12,866 bases of DNA from CAZGMJ01 sp964649005. GTDB taxonomy: Bacteria > Planctomycetota > Phycisphaerae > Sedimentisphaerales > Anaerobacaceae. The stretch lies in the NCBI GenBank assembly GCA_964649005.1, contig CAZYMD010000149.1, positions 1-12,866 of the forward strand, given 5' to 3'. The translations under genes were made by a program, and so were the position numbers. This document shows, piece by piece, positions 1 to 7,288 of the stretch (within the stretch, counting starts at the first letter, position 1; each line of letters starts with the position of its first letter). The notes under the pieces are model-generated. The model did no database searches. It was given only the letters and a program-made list of their open reading frames with translations, and had not been told where the DNA came from.

Positions 1-1563
1 CCCATCGCAGCCCCCACCCGCGCCCCCCCCACCACCGCCGCCGCCACCACCGCCGCCGCCACCACCGCCGCCGCCACCACCGCCGCCACCACCGCCGCCG
101 CCACCACCATAGCCGCCGCCACCATAACCGCCGCCGCCATAACCACCGCCACCAGAGCCACCGCCACCAGAGCCACCGCCGGTTCCTTCATCGGGCACGC
201 CGATAGGGGCATACGTGAAGCCCGAGGGCTCATCAACGCCATTGTCAACATAGCTGTATTCCGTCATGCCAGGATCGACAACCTTAATCACACCTTGCGA
301 TATGAGGCCAATAATATTGGGATTGTCCGCTGAAGGCATCCCATCTTTGTCATGATCGCCGTCAACTTGTATGGTGTCCGCAACCCAGATATTTCCCGTA
401 GCGACTACAGTAATCGTGCCTTTGACGACCTGTCCATTGTCGTGAAGGGTCTCATCGCCGCCAATAACGACGTTTCCATCAACGAAAATCTGCCCACCGG
501 GCAGTGATTCCACCGATCCGACTTTCTGCGACACGTAGGTATCGGTGATGTCTTTGGTGACGGTACCGACGCTGTTGTCTTTTACGTGATAGGCATATAT
601 GCCATACCTGGTGAATTTTTCTCCTTTGCTGCCAGGTTTGACTTTGAAGTCTAATGTCCTGTCGTCTTTGCTTTGCATGAAGCTCCGGACTGTACAATGG
701 TTGGTTATTCGCACCTTACCGACACCGCCGCTGACGAAAAATTCGAGCTGAACCGCCGGCGTCGCTCCACTTATTTTCGAGCCCGCCGTGGCGACAGGCT
801 TATAACTGAATGTCGATTTCGTGGTATCCTTGAAGCGATTGATTTTTGCCTGCACAGATGATTCATCGTTAATCTTCGCCTCAGGCTGGTCGAAGTCTAT
901 CCCTTCATCGAAGAGTTTCATTACATCGCTGTATTTGTCCGAGCCGCCGGAAGTGTATTGCGATTCTCCCATCCCGGCTCCCTCAAGAAATTTCGGACTG
1001 CCGCTTATGTAGATGTCTCGTTTGTCCGGATTGTCTTTGAAGTTGTTGATGTGTATGGGCATGTCGATAATCTCGCCGCTGGCGAAGTAAACTGGAGATG
1101 TTGATGTGCTTCCAGTAGCTATCCGACAGGAGCCCATGTCCCAGCCGCTCGTCGCCTGCATTACTTTGACATCAACTGTTCTATTGAATGTACCGCTGCT
1201 TCCGCTGGAAATCACCCTGTAGATCGGTCGGTTTCCCGCGAAAGTATGCAATTGGATCTTGTAGTTGCATTTGGCGTTCGGGAAACTCAGCACGCCATTC
1301 GTTCCACCAACCTCTTTAATGAGTGCATCCAGCATGTCCTGCTGCTGGCTCATCCAAAAGATTGCTTTCTCATATCCTCCCTCCGCCGCGAGCATCGCAG
1401 CGGCTTCGTTTTTGACCATAAGCGCCCTGTGCCGGACACCGTAAGCGGCACTCATCAGACCCATTCCCAGCAGAAACAGAGCTGTCATTGAGATTAGAAC
1501 TAATACCAGTACGGAGCCATTCTGTCGCCCAATTCTGTTGCATTGTTTCTTTTGCAATTTCAT
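1..1563 (-). CDS. PilX-like minor pilin / pilus tip protein with polyglycine tail (3' end outside window)
   Basis: The frame is open from an ATG at 1563 to the left edge, giving 521 codons with no stop, so the C-terminus is missing. A good ribosome site (GGGGAGGAAG, about 6 nt before the ATG) fixes the start. Residues 1-15 are basic. Residues 16-40 form one hydrophobic helix beginning G-SVLVLVLI, followed by a segment with AAEGGYEKA, the pattern of PilX N-terminal proteins. The position where prepilins usually have Glu+5 is not acidic, as in GspK/PilX-type tip subunits. Residues about 100-460 are a soluble, Asp/Thr/Val-rich, probably beta-rich region of unknown fold. From residue 462 the protein becomes GGGGS and GGGGY pentads and then 29 glycines (486-514), followed by AGGGCDG. 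It is the last visible gene of the pilus cluster, 32 bp after the PilW-like gene. Role inferred: minor or tip subunit. The function of the tail is unknown. Confidence 0.8.
   Translation of the reverse strand, partial: MKLQKKQCNRIGRQNGSVLVLVLISMTALFLLGMGLMSAAYGVRHRALMVKNEAAAMLAAEGGYEKAIFWMSQQQDMLDALIKEVGGTNGVLSFPNAKCNYKIQLHTFAGNRPIYRVISSGSSGTFNRTVDVKVMQATSGWDMGSCRIATGSTSTSPVYFASGEIIDMPIHINNFKDNPDKRDIYISGSPKFLEGAGMGESQYTSGGSDKYSDVMKLFDEGIDFDQPEAKINDESSVQAKINRFKDTTKSTFSYKPVATAGSKISGATPAVQLEFFVSGGVGKVRITNHCTVRSFMQSKDDRTLDFKVKPGSKGEKFTRYGIYAYHVKDNSVGTVTKDITDTYVSQKVGSVESLPGGQIFVDGNVVIGGDETLHDNGQVVKGTITVVATGNIWVADTIQVDGDHDKDGMPSADNPNIIGLISQGVIKVVDPGMTEYSYVDNGVDEPSGFTYAPIGVPDEGTGGGSGGGGSGGGGYGGGGYGGGGYGGGGGGGGGGGGGGGGGGGGGGGGGGGGGAGGGCDG
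22..180 (-). repeat. 15-bp tandem repeat encoding GGGGS / GGGGY / polyglycine
   Basis: On the plus strand this reads as repeated acc/gcc codons with a 15-bp period. At 109, 124 and 139 one codon per unit is ata (Tyr on the coding strand), and at 154 and 169 it is aga (Ser). From 31 to 108 the same period continues as acc-acc-gcc-gcc-gcc, so every codon gives glycine. The unit at 76-87 is one codon short. The all-glycine part probably arose by expansion or by conversion of the Tyr codon to Gly. Unit changes would alter tail length in steps of five residues without breaking the frame. Confidence 0.85.
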
Positions 1564-1595
1564 GTCTGCTCTTCCTCCCCGGAGTCTATTTGCGT

Positions 1596-2309
1596 TCATC
1601 TCGGCCATACGTTACGAAGCATCGTTGCGGTTGTGACCCTCATCGTTTCCTCAGTATCGGGGTCTGTCAATACGAGGTTGATCCTTATGCTACCTTGTCC
1701 GACGCCGTTTATCGTTGTATGGCTGAAAATGCCTTCTGTCGAATCGGGATCGTGCGACACGTTTTCCGCCAGCACCTTTGTGCTGACTCCGCTGGTATTT
1801 CTTGTACCGCTCTTGGCTCCGGCTGGTATGGCGCCGGGCGGGTAGGGGCCATAATCGACCTTTACCTTGCCCCCGTCGAGATAAAATAAGGCGTAAGCCG
1901 TCGCAACTTTCGACGAGTCCATGACGCCCTTGCTATCCTGTGCGTCGAGTTCCACGTCCCAGTACCTGAATTCAACAGCATCGCCGAAAACCGCCTCTTC
2001 CGAATTAGGCGTTGTTGGCTCGGCCACTACTAATTTGCCGTTGGCTATTTTATAAAGCGAGTAGCTCAAGCGATTAGCTCGTCTGCCGACGCTTCCGAAG
2101 GCCGTTGTCAAAGCTACCCCATCCGTCTGCAGTTGTCCGAAGGTCGAGTCATACGTAGAGTGCCAGGCCCGATTGCCTGCCACTACCAGAGTTCCCACTG
2201 CCATCGCAATTATCAGTGAAAGGGCTGAGGTTATGACTATCTCTATCAGCGTCACACCGCGCATTCGATTTCGAGATGCTTTGAGTTTGCTTTTTTTTGT
2301 GCTCAACAT
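1596..2309 (-). CDS. PilW-like minor prepilin
   Basis: A prepilin with the cleavage and methylation motif RMRG-VTLIEIVITSALSLIIAMAVG: glycine before the cut, Glu at mature position 5, then a hydrophobic helix of about 20 residues that is both membrane anchor and assembly helix. The rest, about 195 residues, includes a KVDYGPYPPGAIPAG stretch and ends in NVWPR. Size and position (after the PilV-like gene, before the PilX-like gene) fit a PilW/GspJ-type minor pilin. I chose the ATG at 2309, with GGGA 7 nt upstream. It gives an 18-residue, strongly basic leader. An in-frame ATG at 2345 would give a 30-residue leader but has a poorer ribosome site. Prepilin identity is secure; the PilW assignment is from context. 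Confidence 0.82.
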   Translation of the reverse strand: MLSTKKSKLKASRNRMRGVTLIEIVITSALSLIIAMAVGTLVVAGNRAWHSTYDSTFGQLQTDGVALTTAFGSVGRRANRLSYSLYKIANGKLVVAEPTTPNSEEAVFGDAVEFRYWDVELDAQDSKGVMDSSKVATAYALFYLDGGKVKVDYGPYPPGAIPAGAKSGTRNTSGVSTKVLAENVSHDPDSTEGIFSHTTINGVGQGSIRINLVLTDPDTEETMRVTTATMLRNVWPR

Positions 2310-2356
2310 GTTCGTGTCCCGTAAGTGAACTCTAATGTGAAGCATGGAAACGTCGT

Positions 2357-2914
2357 TTATCCGCCGCTTGCATCGACCCTACAATATGTGCTCAGAGTAA
2401 CAGGTGGGATATTCTTCAGACGTTCGCTCAGAAGGTCCGACATCTCACCTATACTGCCGCCCTTGCCGATATCGCTGCTCGAAGGAGCGCCAAATTCGAC
2501 GGTGACACTCAACTGGCGTAGTGTCACCTGAGCCACGGTATCCTGTGCGACGTTCTGCGACTGAAGCATAACCAACATCGGCAGTCCATCGACAGTGATG
2601 GCGTAAACCGCTTTGTTGAGGGTTGATCCCAGCCCGCTCGGGGCCGAGAAACTTGAAGGAACCGACAATGCAGTTGAAAAACCGAGCCCCAGGGATGAAG
2701 GTTTGTATTTATCGGACGCCCCTGTGCTCTTCCAGTCCTCAAGGAGAAGTTGTGCGGTGCGCGTGGCTGCCAACTGTGCTGTTGCTATTTTGGAATGACC
2801 GGCCACCTGGTATTGGAAACTCAGCGATCCCACGGCCGCGATCGCCAATATGGTAATAGCCACCATAGCCTCAACCAGGGTCATTCCTGCTGAAGACTTT
2901 TTTCGACGCCTCAT
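2357..2914 (-). CDS. PilV-like minor prepilin
   Basis: A short basic leader (MRRRKKSSAG) is cut before MTLVEAMVAITILAIAAVGSL, giving the class III signal of type IV pilins with Glu+5 and a long hydrophobic N-terminal helix. The helix continues as a typical amphipathic pilin spine (FQYQVAGHSKIATAQLAATRTAQLLLEDW). The total is 185 residues. This N-terminal style, especially TLVEAMVAI and the following alanine-rich spine, is usual for PilV/GspI minor pilins. The ATG at 2914 has GGGAGG upstream at a reasonable distance. A GTG at 2926 in the same frame would put that ribosome site directly against the start codon, so it is less likely. The gene follows the major pilin after a hairpin terminator, and the next gene begins 12-48 bp downstream depending on its start. 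Confidence 0.83.
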   Translation of the reverse strand: MRRRKKSSAGMTLVEAMVAITILAIAAVGSLSFQYQVAGHSKIATAQLAATRTAQLLLEDWKSTGASDKYKPSSLGLGFSTALSVPSSFSAPSGLGSTLNKAVYAITVDGLPMLVMLQSQNVAQDTVAQVTLRQLSVTVEFGAPSSSDIGKGGSIGEMSDLLSERLKNIPPVTLSTYCRVDASGG

Positions 2915-2956
2915 AATTATCCCCACCTCCCAATCTGTGGATAGAGAAAGATCGCG

Positions 2957-2990
2957 AAAAGGGGCCTGTCGTCCAACGAATCCAGGCCCC
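2957..2990 (-). terminator. Intrinsic terminator / attenuator between major and minor pilin genes
   Basis: Read on the minus strand, GGGGCCTG (2990-2983) pairs perfectly with CAGGCCCC (2968-2961). Inside lie a 3-nt bulge (GAT), a further 4-bp stem TCGT/ACGA and a 3-nt loop. TTTT follows at 2960-2957. It starts 18 nt after the stop codon of the pilin gene at 3009 and ends 42 nt before the PilV-like ATG. This is the expected form and place of a partial terminator that limits read-through from an abundant major pilin into low-copy minor pilins. The T-run is short, so incomplete termination is likely. Confidence 0.75.
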
Positions 2991-3008
2991 CGTTAAAGTC
3001 CGCTTTGT

Positions 3009-3398
3009 CTATTTCTCAGTCCAGGTCCCGCCCTGGTCCAGCGTTACCGTCGCGGGGCTGGTGATCCCGGTCGGAGCTGTCGCCGTGATCGTGTAAGTGA
3101 TCGGGTCGTCATCCGTGATGGCCCATGAGAAGTTCGTTGATTTGAAATACGTTCCGTCGAGATCTTTGGATGAAAATCCCAACTGTGTCAATGTCGGTGA
3201 CTTGACAAAGCCCGATCCCTTCTCGGCAACGTATGCACGAATCGCTGTTCCGACCGTACCCATCATGCCCTTGCCTTCCGACCACTTTGCCGAATCGATT
3301 CGGCCCCTCATCAGAGGGATTGACACCGCTGCCAGAATCCCAACAATAAGGATGACTACCATAAGTTCGATCAGTGTGAAGCCTTTTCTGTTCCTCAT
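3009..3398 (-). CDS. Type IV major pilin-like / GspG-like prepilin
   Basis: A prepilin of 129 residues. The leader MRNRKG is cut before FTLIELMVVILIVGILAAVSIP, the classic N-terminal helix of major type IV pilins and type II pseudopilins, with Glu+5 and Pro22. The globular part is short (about 100 residues), rich in Thr and Gly, and has no cysteines, so it lacks the C-terminal disulfide loop of many PilA pilins. It could equally be a GspG-type pseudopilin. The ATG at 3398 sits 9 nt after AGGAG. A TTG at 3404 in the same frame is too close to that site to be favoured. It lies alone between a 218-bp leader and a strong hairpin terminator, which suggests separate, high expression and so the shaft subunit. 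Confidence 0.85.
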   Translation of the reverse strand: MRNRKGFTLIELMVVILIVGILAAVSIPLMRGRIDSAKWSEGKGMMGTVGTAIRAYVAEKGSGFVKSPTLTQLGFSSKDLDGTYFKSTNFSWAITDDDPITYTITATAPTGITSPATVTLDQGGTWTEK

Positions 3399-3477
3399 TT
3401 CCAAATACTCCTAAAAAAATGCCCTGAAATCTTGCACTCCCAACTATGTTCAACCAGCAACAAAGAACACTGAAGGC

Positions 3478-3512
3478 GAGCAAAAACCTCTTTCCAAGTT
3501 CACCTTTTGCTC
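3478..3512. repeat. Perfect 8-bp inverted repeat in the pilin upstream region
   Basis: GAGCAAAA (3478-3485) and TTTTGCTC (3505-3512) are exact reverse complements around a 19-nt spacer. They lie about 80-114 bp before the pilin start, inside the 218-bp gap between the platform gene and the pilin. Two smaller hairpins lie in the same gap: GACAG-ccgt-CTGTC at 3515-3528 and TCGACA / TGTCGA at 3572-3591. None is followed by a T-run in the transcribed direction, so these could be an operator or a structured 5' leader rather than terminators. I could not identify a convincing promoter here. Function unknown. Confidence 0.4.
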
Positions 3513-3616
3513 TTGACAGCCGTCTGTCGGATGTCAGCCTTCGGTTGTTTCATCAGATCAATCGACAAAATAACATGTCGAGTTTACCGCAACATCCTCT
3601 CTTCGCATGAACTGCT

Positions 3617-4825
3617 TCACTTGGCCATATCACTCATCGTGAAGATTGGCAAATAAAGTGCAACCACTACAACCGCCACAATTGCGCCAACCGTTACGAT
3701 CATTATAGGTTCAAGCATGCTCATTACGGTCGTGATAGTAGAGTCCACTTTTCTCTCGTAGTGAGCGCTCGCACGTTCCAGAACGAGTGGCATTGAACCG
3801 CTCTCTTCTCCAACCTGCATCATCTTGATCATCATGTTCGGGAAGAAGCCCGCTGCTGCTATGCTCAGAGATATATTTGAGCCCGAGACGATCTGCTCCC
3901 GCGTGCGATTTACCGCCGACTTTATCACGTCGTTTTCAGTCATCCCGGAGAGAATGTCGAGTGCTTCCAGAACCGAGACCCCGGAAGTAAGCATCGTTGC
4001 CATGGTCCGGCAGAAGGTTGTGAGGAATGACTGGCTCAGAATCTTCCCGAACAGAGGCAGACGCAGAACGATCCTGCTGATCGTGTAGTGCCCTTTGGGT
4101 GTCCTGCTCACAAGAACACTCGCGATGACTGTCGCTGCAACGAGGCCGACGATATAGAACGCATTATATTTTAGAAAATTGGAAAAATTGAGGAATCCCT
4201 GTGTAAACGCGGGCAGTTTATTACCCATCTGGTTGAATATCACCTGGAATCGTGGAACGATGAATGCCATTATGAATATAACTATCAGCGTGATAAAGGA
4301 AAATACGAAGATCGGATAGACCATCGCTCCCTTGACTCTCTTGGCGAGCTTGTCCCGGCTGTCGAAGTGCTGCGCGAGCTTCTGCGTCGCTTCGGCAAGA
4401 TTACCGCTTGTCTCGCCCGCCATAATCATGGCGCAGGCCAACTGACTGAAAACTTTAGGGTATTCTGCAATACTCTCAGAAAGAGGCTGACCCTTCTTGA
4501 CCTTCTCCGAAATCTCTTCCAGGATGCGCTTCAGTTGGAGATTATCTATGTCTTCCCCGACCGTGTCCAGCCCTGTCGTAACCGGAATGCCCCCTTCGAG
4601 CATTGTCGACAGTTGCCAGCACATCGCCGCAAGGTCCGCCGACTTGATGCGTTTGCGTGCGGATTTCCGGCGTTTCTTCTGCGCCGTCAATATCTCATTG
4701 ATGGAGACCGGCGTAAGCTCCTGCTCACGCAGCCAACCGAGAATGTCACTTGACGCGTTTGCCTGGGTCAGACCCTCTTTTCGGGCTCCTGACTTGTCGC
4801 GGGCGATATATTTGTAGTACTTCAT
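3617..4825 (-). CDS. pilC: Type IV pilus / type II secretion inner-membrane platform protein (PilC/GspF family)
   Basis: 402 residues, the usual length for PilC/GspF. The N-terminal segment YYKYIARDKSGARKEG is typical of the family. Two cytoplasmic GspF domains follow (about 63-165 and 267-370). They share the recurring pattern of a small helical bundle with 'LEGGIPVTTGLD' in the first and 'LTSGVSVLEALD' in the second, each ending in GETSG/GEESG. Hydrophobic segments lie at about 168-190 (after AMVYP), 221-240 and 371-393 (after LEPIM), matching the three-helix topology. The protein sits in the inner membrane, binds the assembly ATPase and passes pilin subunits into the fibre. It follows the ATPase gene by 145 bp. 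The ribosome site is weak (AGAGAG). A perfect hairpin, GCGTGC-attg-GCACGC at 4843-4858 on the plus strand, sits just upstream. Confidence 0.93.
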   Translation of the reverse strand: MKYYKYIARDKSGARKEGLTQANASSDILGWLREQELTPVSINEILTAQKKRRKSARKRIKSADLAAMCWQLSTMLEGGIPVTTGLDTVGEDIDNLQLKRILEEISEKVKKGQPLSESIAEYPKVFSQLACAMIMAGETSGNLAEATQKLAQHFDSRDKLAKRVKGAMVYPIFVFSFITLIVIFIMAFIVPRFQVIFNQMGNKLPAFTQGFLNFSNFLKYNAFYIVGLVAATVIASVLVSRTPKGHYTISRIVLRLPLFGKILSQSFLTTFCRTMATMLTSGVSVLEALDILSGMTENDVIKSAVNRTREQIVSGSNISLSIAAAGFFPNMMIKMMQVGEESGSMPLVLERASAHYERKVDSTITTVMSMLEPIMIVTVGAIVAVVVVALYLPIFTMSDMAK

Positions 4826-4842
4826 GTATCGGACTCTCTAAT

Positions 4843-4858
4843 GCGTGCATTGGCACGC
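4843..4858 (-). other. Small hairpin in the ATPase-platform gap
   Basis: A perfect 6-bp stem (GCGTGC / GCACGC) with a 4-nt loop lies 17 nt upstream of the platform gene's ATG. There is no T-run after it in the direction of transcription, so it is not an intrinsic terminator. It could protect or process the message at the gene junction. It may also be chance in a 145-bp spacer. Confidence 0.3.
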
Positions 4859-4970
4859 TGTCACTGTCGTGCTGATAGCCTGTCCTTCATCGGTGCTGGT
4901 GGGGCTCCGGTTTAGCTCAAACCTCAGCCACAGTCATATTACGTATTTCCAAAACCTTGGCGCCGCGAAA

Positions 4971-6740
4971 TCAATCCTTCCCCGTGAAAGTCACCCGCAG
5001 CACCTCTTCGGCTGTGGTTAGCCCCTCGATCATCTTGATTACACCGCTGTCGAGCAGGTTTCCATATCCTTTCTTGCGGACTGCCGACCTGATATCGTTC
5101 TCGTTCTTGCCCGTGATAATAGCATCGGAAATTTCTTGATCGACTGGAAGAAATTCGAATATCGGCAACCTCCCTCTGTATCCAACTCCACCGCATGCGC
5201 CACAGCCTTTGCCATGGTAGAAGGTTGTCTTCTTGGCCTGCTCCTGACTGATATTGAGTCGCTTGAGGACTTCCTCATTCACCGTCACCGGCTCTTTGCA
5301 GCGATCGCAAATCCTCCTCACAAGCCGCTGCGCCAGGACCATGTTCAGACTGGAAGCTAATAAATAACGCTCGATTCCCATATAGAGAAGCCTGCTGATT
5401 GCACTGGGTGCATCGTTGGTGTGGAAAGTGCTCAATACCAAATGCCCGGTCAGCGAAGCTTTTATTGCTATTTCAACCGTCTCCTTATCACGAATCTCTC
5501 CGATCAGGATGATGTCCGGGTCTTGCCTTAGAATCGCTCGCAGACACCTCGCAAAATCCAGATCGATTTCAGCTTTAACCTGTATCTGGTTTATGCCCTC
5601 CAGTCGATATTCGACCGGATCTTCCACCGTTGTGATGTTTTTGGTCGGGTCTTTCACGTAAGTCAGTGCCGAGTACAGAGTTGTACTCTTACCACTGCCG
5701 GTGGGGCCTGTCACGATCATGATGCCGTGCGGCCGCTCGAGAGCCTCCTTGAACTCCTCGAGACGCTTTGGTTCGAAGCCAAGCTGATCCAGATCGTGAT
5801 TTACTGCCGACGCATCCAGAATTCGCATCACCACCTTCTCACCGTAAATCGTGGGAATGACCGACACACGCACATCGATCGCCCGGTTGGAAGCCTTCAC
5901 TTTGAATCGACCGTCTTGCGGCAGCCTGCGCTCGGCTATATCCATCTCAGCGAGAATCTTGATTCGTGCTATAACCGCCGCCTGCATGTTCTTTGCTGGA
6001 GGAACCATATTCCTCAAAATCCCGTCTATTCGCATCCGAACCATCATCGAACGCTCTTGAGGCTCGATATGAATATCGCTGGCCCTGCTCTTTGCCGCCT
6101 GGCTCAGCAGCAGATCGACAAAACGAATCACAGGAGCTTTGCCCGCGTCTGCTTCACTCCCGGAATCGGGGTCCGCGATCTCCTCGATAAGTGCGTCATC
6201 TCGGTCACCCACGCCAGCTTCAAGCTCAACCAGGTCGCGAAGGCTCTGCTCCTCAACGTCGGAGCCGTGGTACACCAGTTCAATGGCCCGCTTGACTCCC
6301 TTCGACGAACAAACTACTGCTTTCATCTTGCGCTTGAGTCTCAACGTTACCGTGTCAATGGCTATCACATTCAGCGGATCAGCCATTGCCACTACTATTT
6401 TGTCGTCCTCCTCACCCAAAACCACGACGCTGAACCTCGTTGCAATGCTCTCAGGAAGAATCCTCGCAATACTCGTGTCTATCTTTTCTGATATGTCAGA
6501 GTCTTCGAGATTGATGTATTCCAACGACAAATGCTCGGCCAGAGCATGGGTAACCACCTCATCCCTTAGTATCCCAAGCCGAACCAGAACTTCACCAAAC
6601 CTGCCCCCTTTTTCACGCTGGTTCTGCATCGCCAGTTCCAAATCTTCGCGGCTCAGCAGTCCCTTGGAGGTTAGTAGTTCGCCAAAGAGGCAGTCTATTC
6701 TTTTATTGGCCGTCTCTGTGATCACTTGCGTCGAACCCAT
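4971..6740 (-). CDS. pilB: Type IV pilus assembly ATPase (PilB/GspE family)
   Basis: 589 residues, the hexameric motor that hydrolyses ATP on the cytoplasmic side to drive fibre growth. Residues about 14-80 form an N-terminal MshEN/T2SSE_N domain with two repeated helices. The ATPase core has Walker A GPTGSGKST at 345-353, an Asp box around TTVEDPVEYRLEG (370-382), Walker B IILIGEIRD at 410-418 with Glu415, and the His box GHLVLSTFHTND at 432-443. Two CxxC pairs (C478/C481 and C513/C516) form the zinc knuckle expected in assembly ATPases and absent from PilT retraction ATPases. This, with the length, favours PilB/GspE over PilT. A GGTGGAG ribosome site lies 8 nt before the ATG. It is the first gene of the minus-strand pilus cluster. 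Confidence 0.95.
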   Translation of the reverse strand: MGSTQVITETANKRIDCLFGELLTSKGLLSREDLELAMQNQREKGGRFGEVLVRLGILRDEVVTHALAEHLSLEYINLEDSDISEKIDTSIARILPESIATRFSVVVLGEEDDKIVVAMADPLNVIAIDTVTLRLKRKMKAVVCSSKGVKRAIELVYHGSDVEEQSLRDLVELEAGVGDRDDALIEEIADPDSGSEADAGKAPVIRFVDLLLSQAAKSRASDIHIEPQERSMMVRMRIDGILRNMVPPAKNMQAAVIARIKILAEMDIAERRLPQDGRFKVKASNRAIDVRVSVIPTIYGEKVVMRILDASAVNHDLDQLGFEPKRLEEFKEALERPHGIMIVTGPTGSGKSTTLYSALTYVKDPTKNITTVEDPVEYRLEGINQIQVKAEIDLDFARCLRAILRQDPDIILIGEIRDKETVEIAIKASLTGHLVLSTFHTNDAPSAISRLLYMGIERYLLASSLNMVLAQRLVRRICDRCKEPVTVNEEVLKRLNISQEQAKKTTFYHGKGCGACGGVGYRGRLPIFEFLPVDQEISDAIITGKNENDIRSAVRKKGYGNLLDSGVIKMIEGLTTAEEVLRVTFTGKD

Positions 6741-6906
6741 TTGACTTACTCCACCTCGAATGACTTATCCTGTTGCGTGTCAGTTCTCAAAGGCAGAGGG
6801 AACCAAACCAAACTTCGATCTGTCCGCAAGCAACGGCCCGGAATACAACAGCACTGTGCACTATTCTCTCTCATGTCGAGATATATTCCTGGACCACACT
6901 GCCTAA

Positions 6907-6934
6907 AGTATACGACAAAAAATTCCAACTGCAA
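6907..6934 (-). promoter_or_regulatory. Candidate sigma-70-type promoter for the pilus cluster
   Basis: On the minus strand TTGCAG (6934-6929) is followed after 16 nt by TATACT (6912-6907), a close match to the -10 consensus. The spacer contains an A/T run. It points at the ATPase gene and would give a leader of about 160 nt. The -35 matches consensus only in its first three bases, so this is a moderate prediction. Confidence 0.4.
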
Positions 6935-7115
6935 AAACGAACATCCCTGCCCCCTGCGGATGTATCTGAAGCAGTAGCTTGTAAAAAACCTGCAATTCTA
7001 TCGACTGGTGGGTGGCACCGGTTCACAAGAATATCTGCACAATACCCTTGTTCCACTCCTAACACCGACAAAAAGGCATAAAATTTGCCCCGCAGCCATT
7101 GTGGAACATTGTAAT

Positions 7116-7154
7116 ATAGGACTTTTCCAGACCCGACTCCCGAACAAGTCCTAT
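7116..7154. repeat. Perfect 9-bp inverted repeat with 21-nt spacer
   Basis: ATAGGACTT (7116-7124) and AAGTCCTAT (7146-7154) are exact reverse complements. Neither side is followed by a T-run, so a simple terminator is unlikely. It lies about 90 bp before the tRNA-Leu promoter and about 180 bp upstream of the candidate pilus promoter. It may be a protein-binding site or an RNA hairpin. Function unknown. Confidence 0.4.
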
Positions 7155-7245
7155 CAGGCGCACACGGGATACATCACGCCCTCCTACAAAAGCCGCCCCA
7201 GTTCCTTGCAGGAAGCACTCAATACATACATTTCACGTAAAACTC

Positions 7246-7274
7246 TTGACTAAGCACACGCAAAATGATAGATA
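7246..7274 (+). promoter_or_regulatory. Promoter of tRNA-Leu
   Basis: TTGACT (7246-7251), a near-consensus -35, is followed after 17 nt by TAGATA (7269-7274). The predicted transcription start near 7281 is about 8 nt before the mature tRNA end, which is a natural short leader. The -10 is only a partial match, but spacing and position support it. Confidence 0.6.
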
Positions 7275-7288
7275 TGACGCCGTCAACC

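Larger units (their letters stand above)
6741..7245. other. Intergenic region without a convincing gene
   Basis: About 500 bp between the divergent ATPase gene and the tRNA promoter. The small reading frames on both strands show no ribosome sites, motifs or recognisable protein composition. The region holds the candidate pilus promoter near 6920 and a perfect 9-bp inverted repeat at 7116-7154. I see no further gene, RNA motif or mobile element remnant. Confidence 0.55.

Noticed and set aside
22..180. GCC/ACC tandem repeats as a CRISPR array or other noncoding repeat
   Set aside because: There are no spacers. The repeat is exactly codon-phased in an open frame that continues from a clear PilX-like start.
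1488..1889. 133-codon plus-strand frame over the PilW/PilX junction
   Set aside because: It is antisense to two prepilin genes with clear motifs and has no recognisable content.
3515..3528. GACAG/CTGTC hairpin as a terminator of the platform gene
   Set aside because: The stem is only 5 bp, it lies about 90 nt past the stop, and no T-run follows on the minus strand.
5727..6744. Two long plus-strand frames opposite the ATPase gene
   Set aside because: They are antisense to conserved ATPase motifs, with Ser/Arg-rich shadow composition and no ribosome sites.
6741..6906. c-di-GMP or other riboswitch in the leaders of the pilus genes
   Set aside because: I looked for the conserved GEMM-type core in the ATPase and pilin leaders and did not find it.
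7013..7018. TGGCAC resembling the -24 part of a sigma-54 promoter
   Set aside because: The GC of the -12 element is missing at the required spacing on this strand, and no gene starts just downstream.
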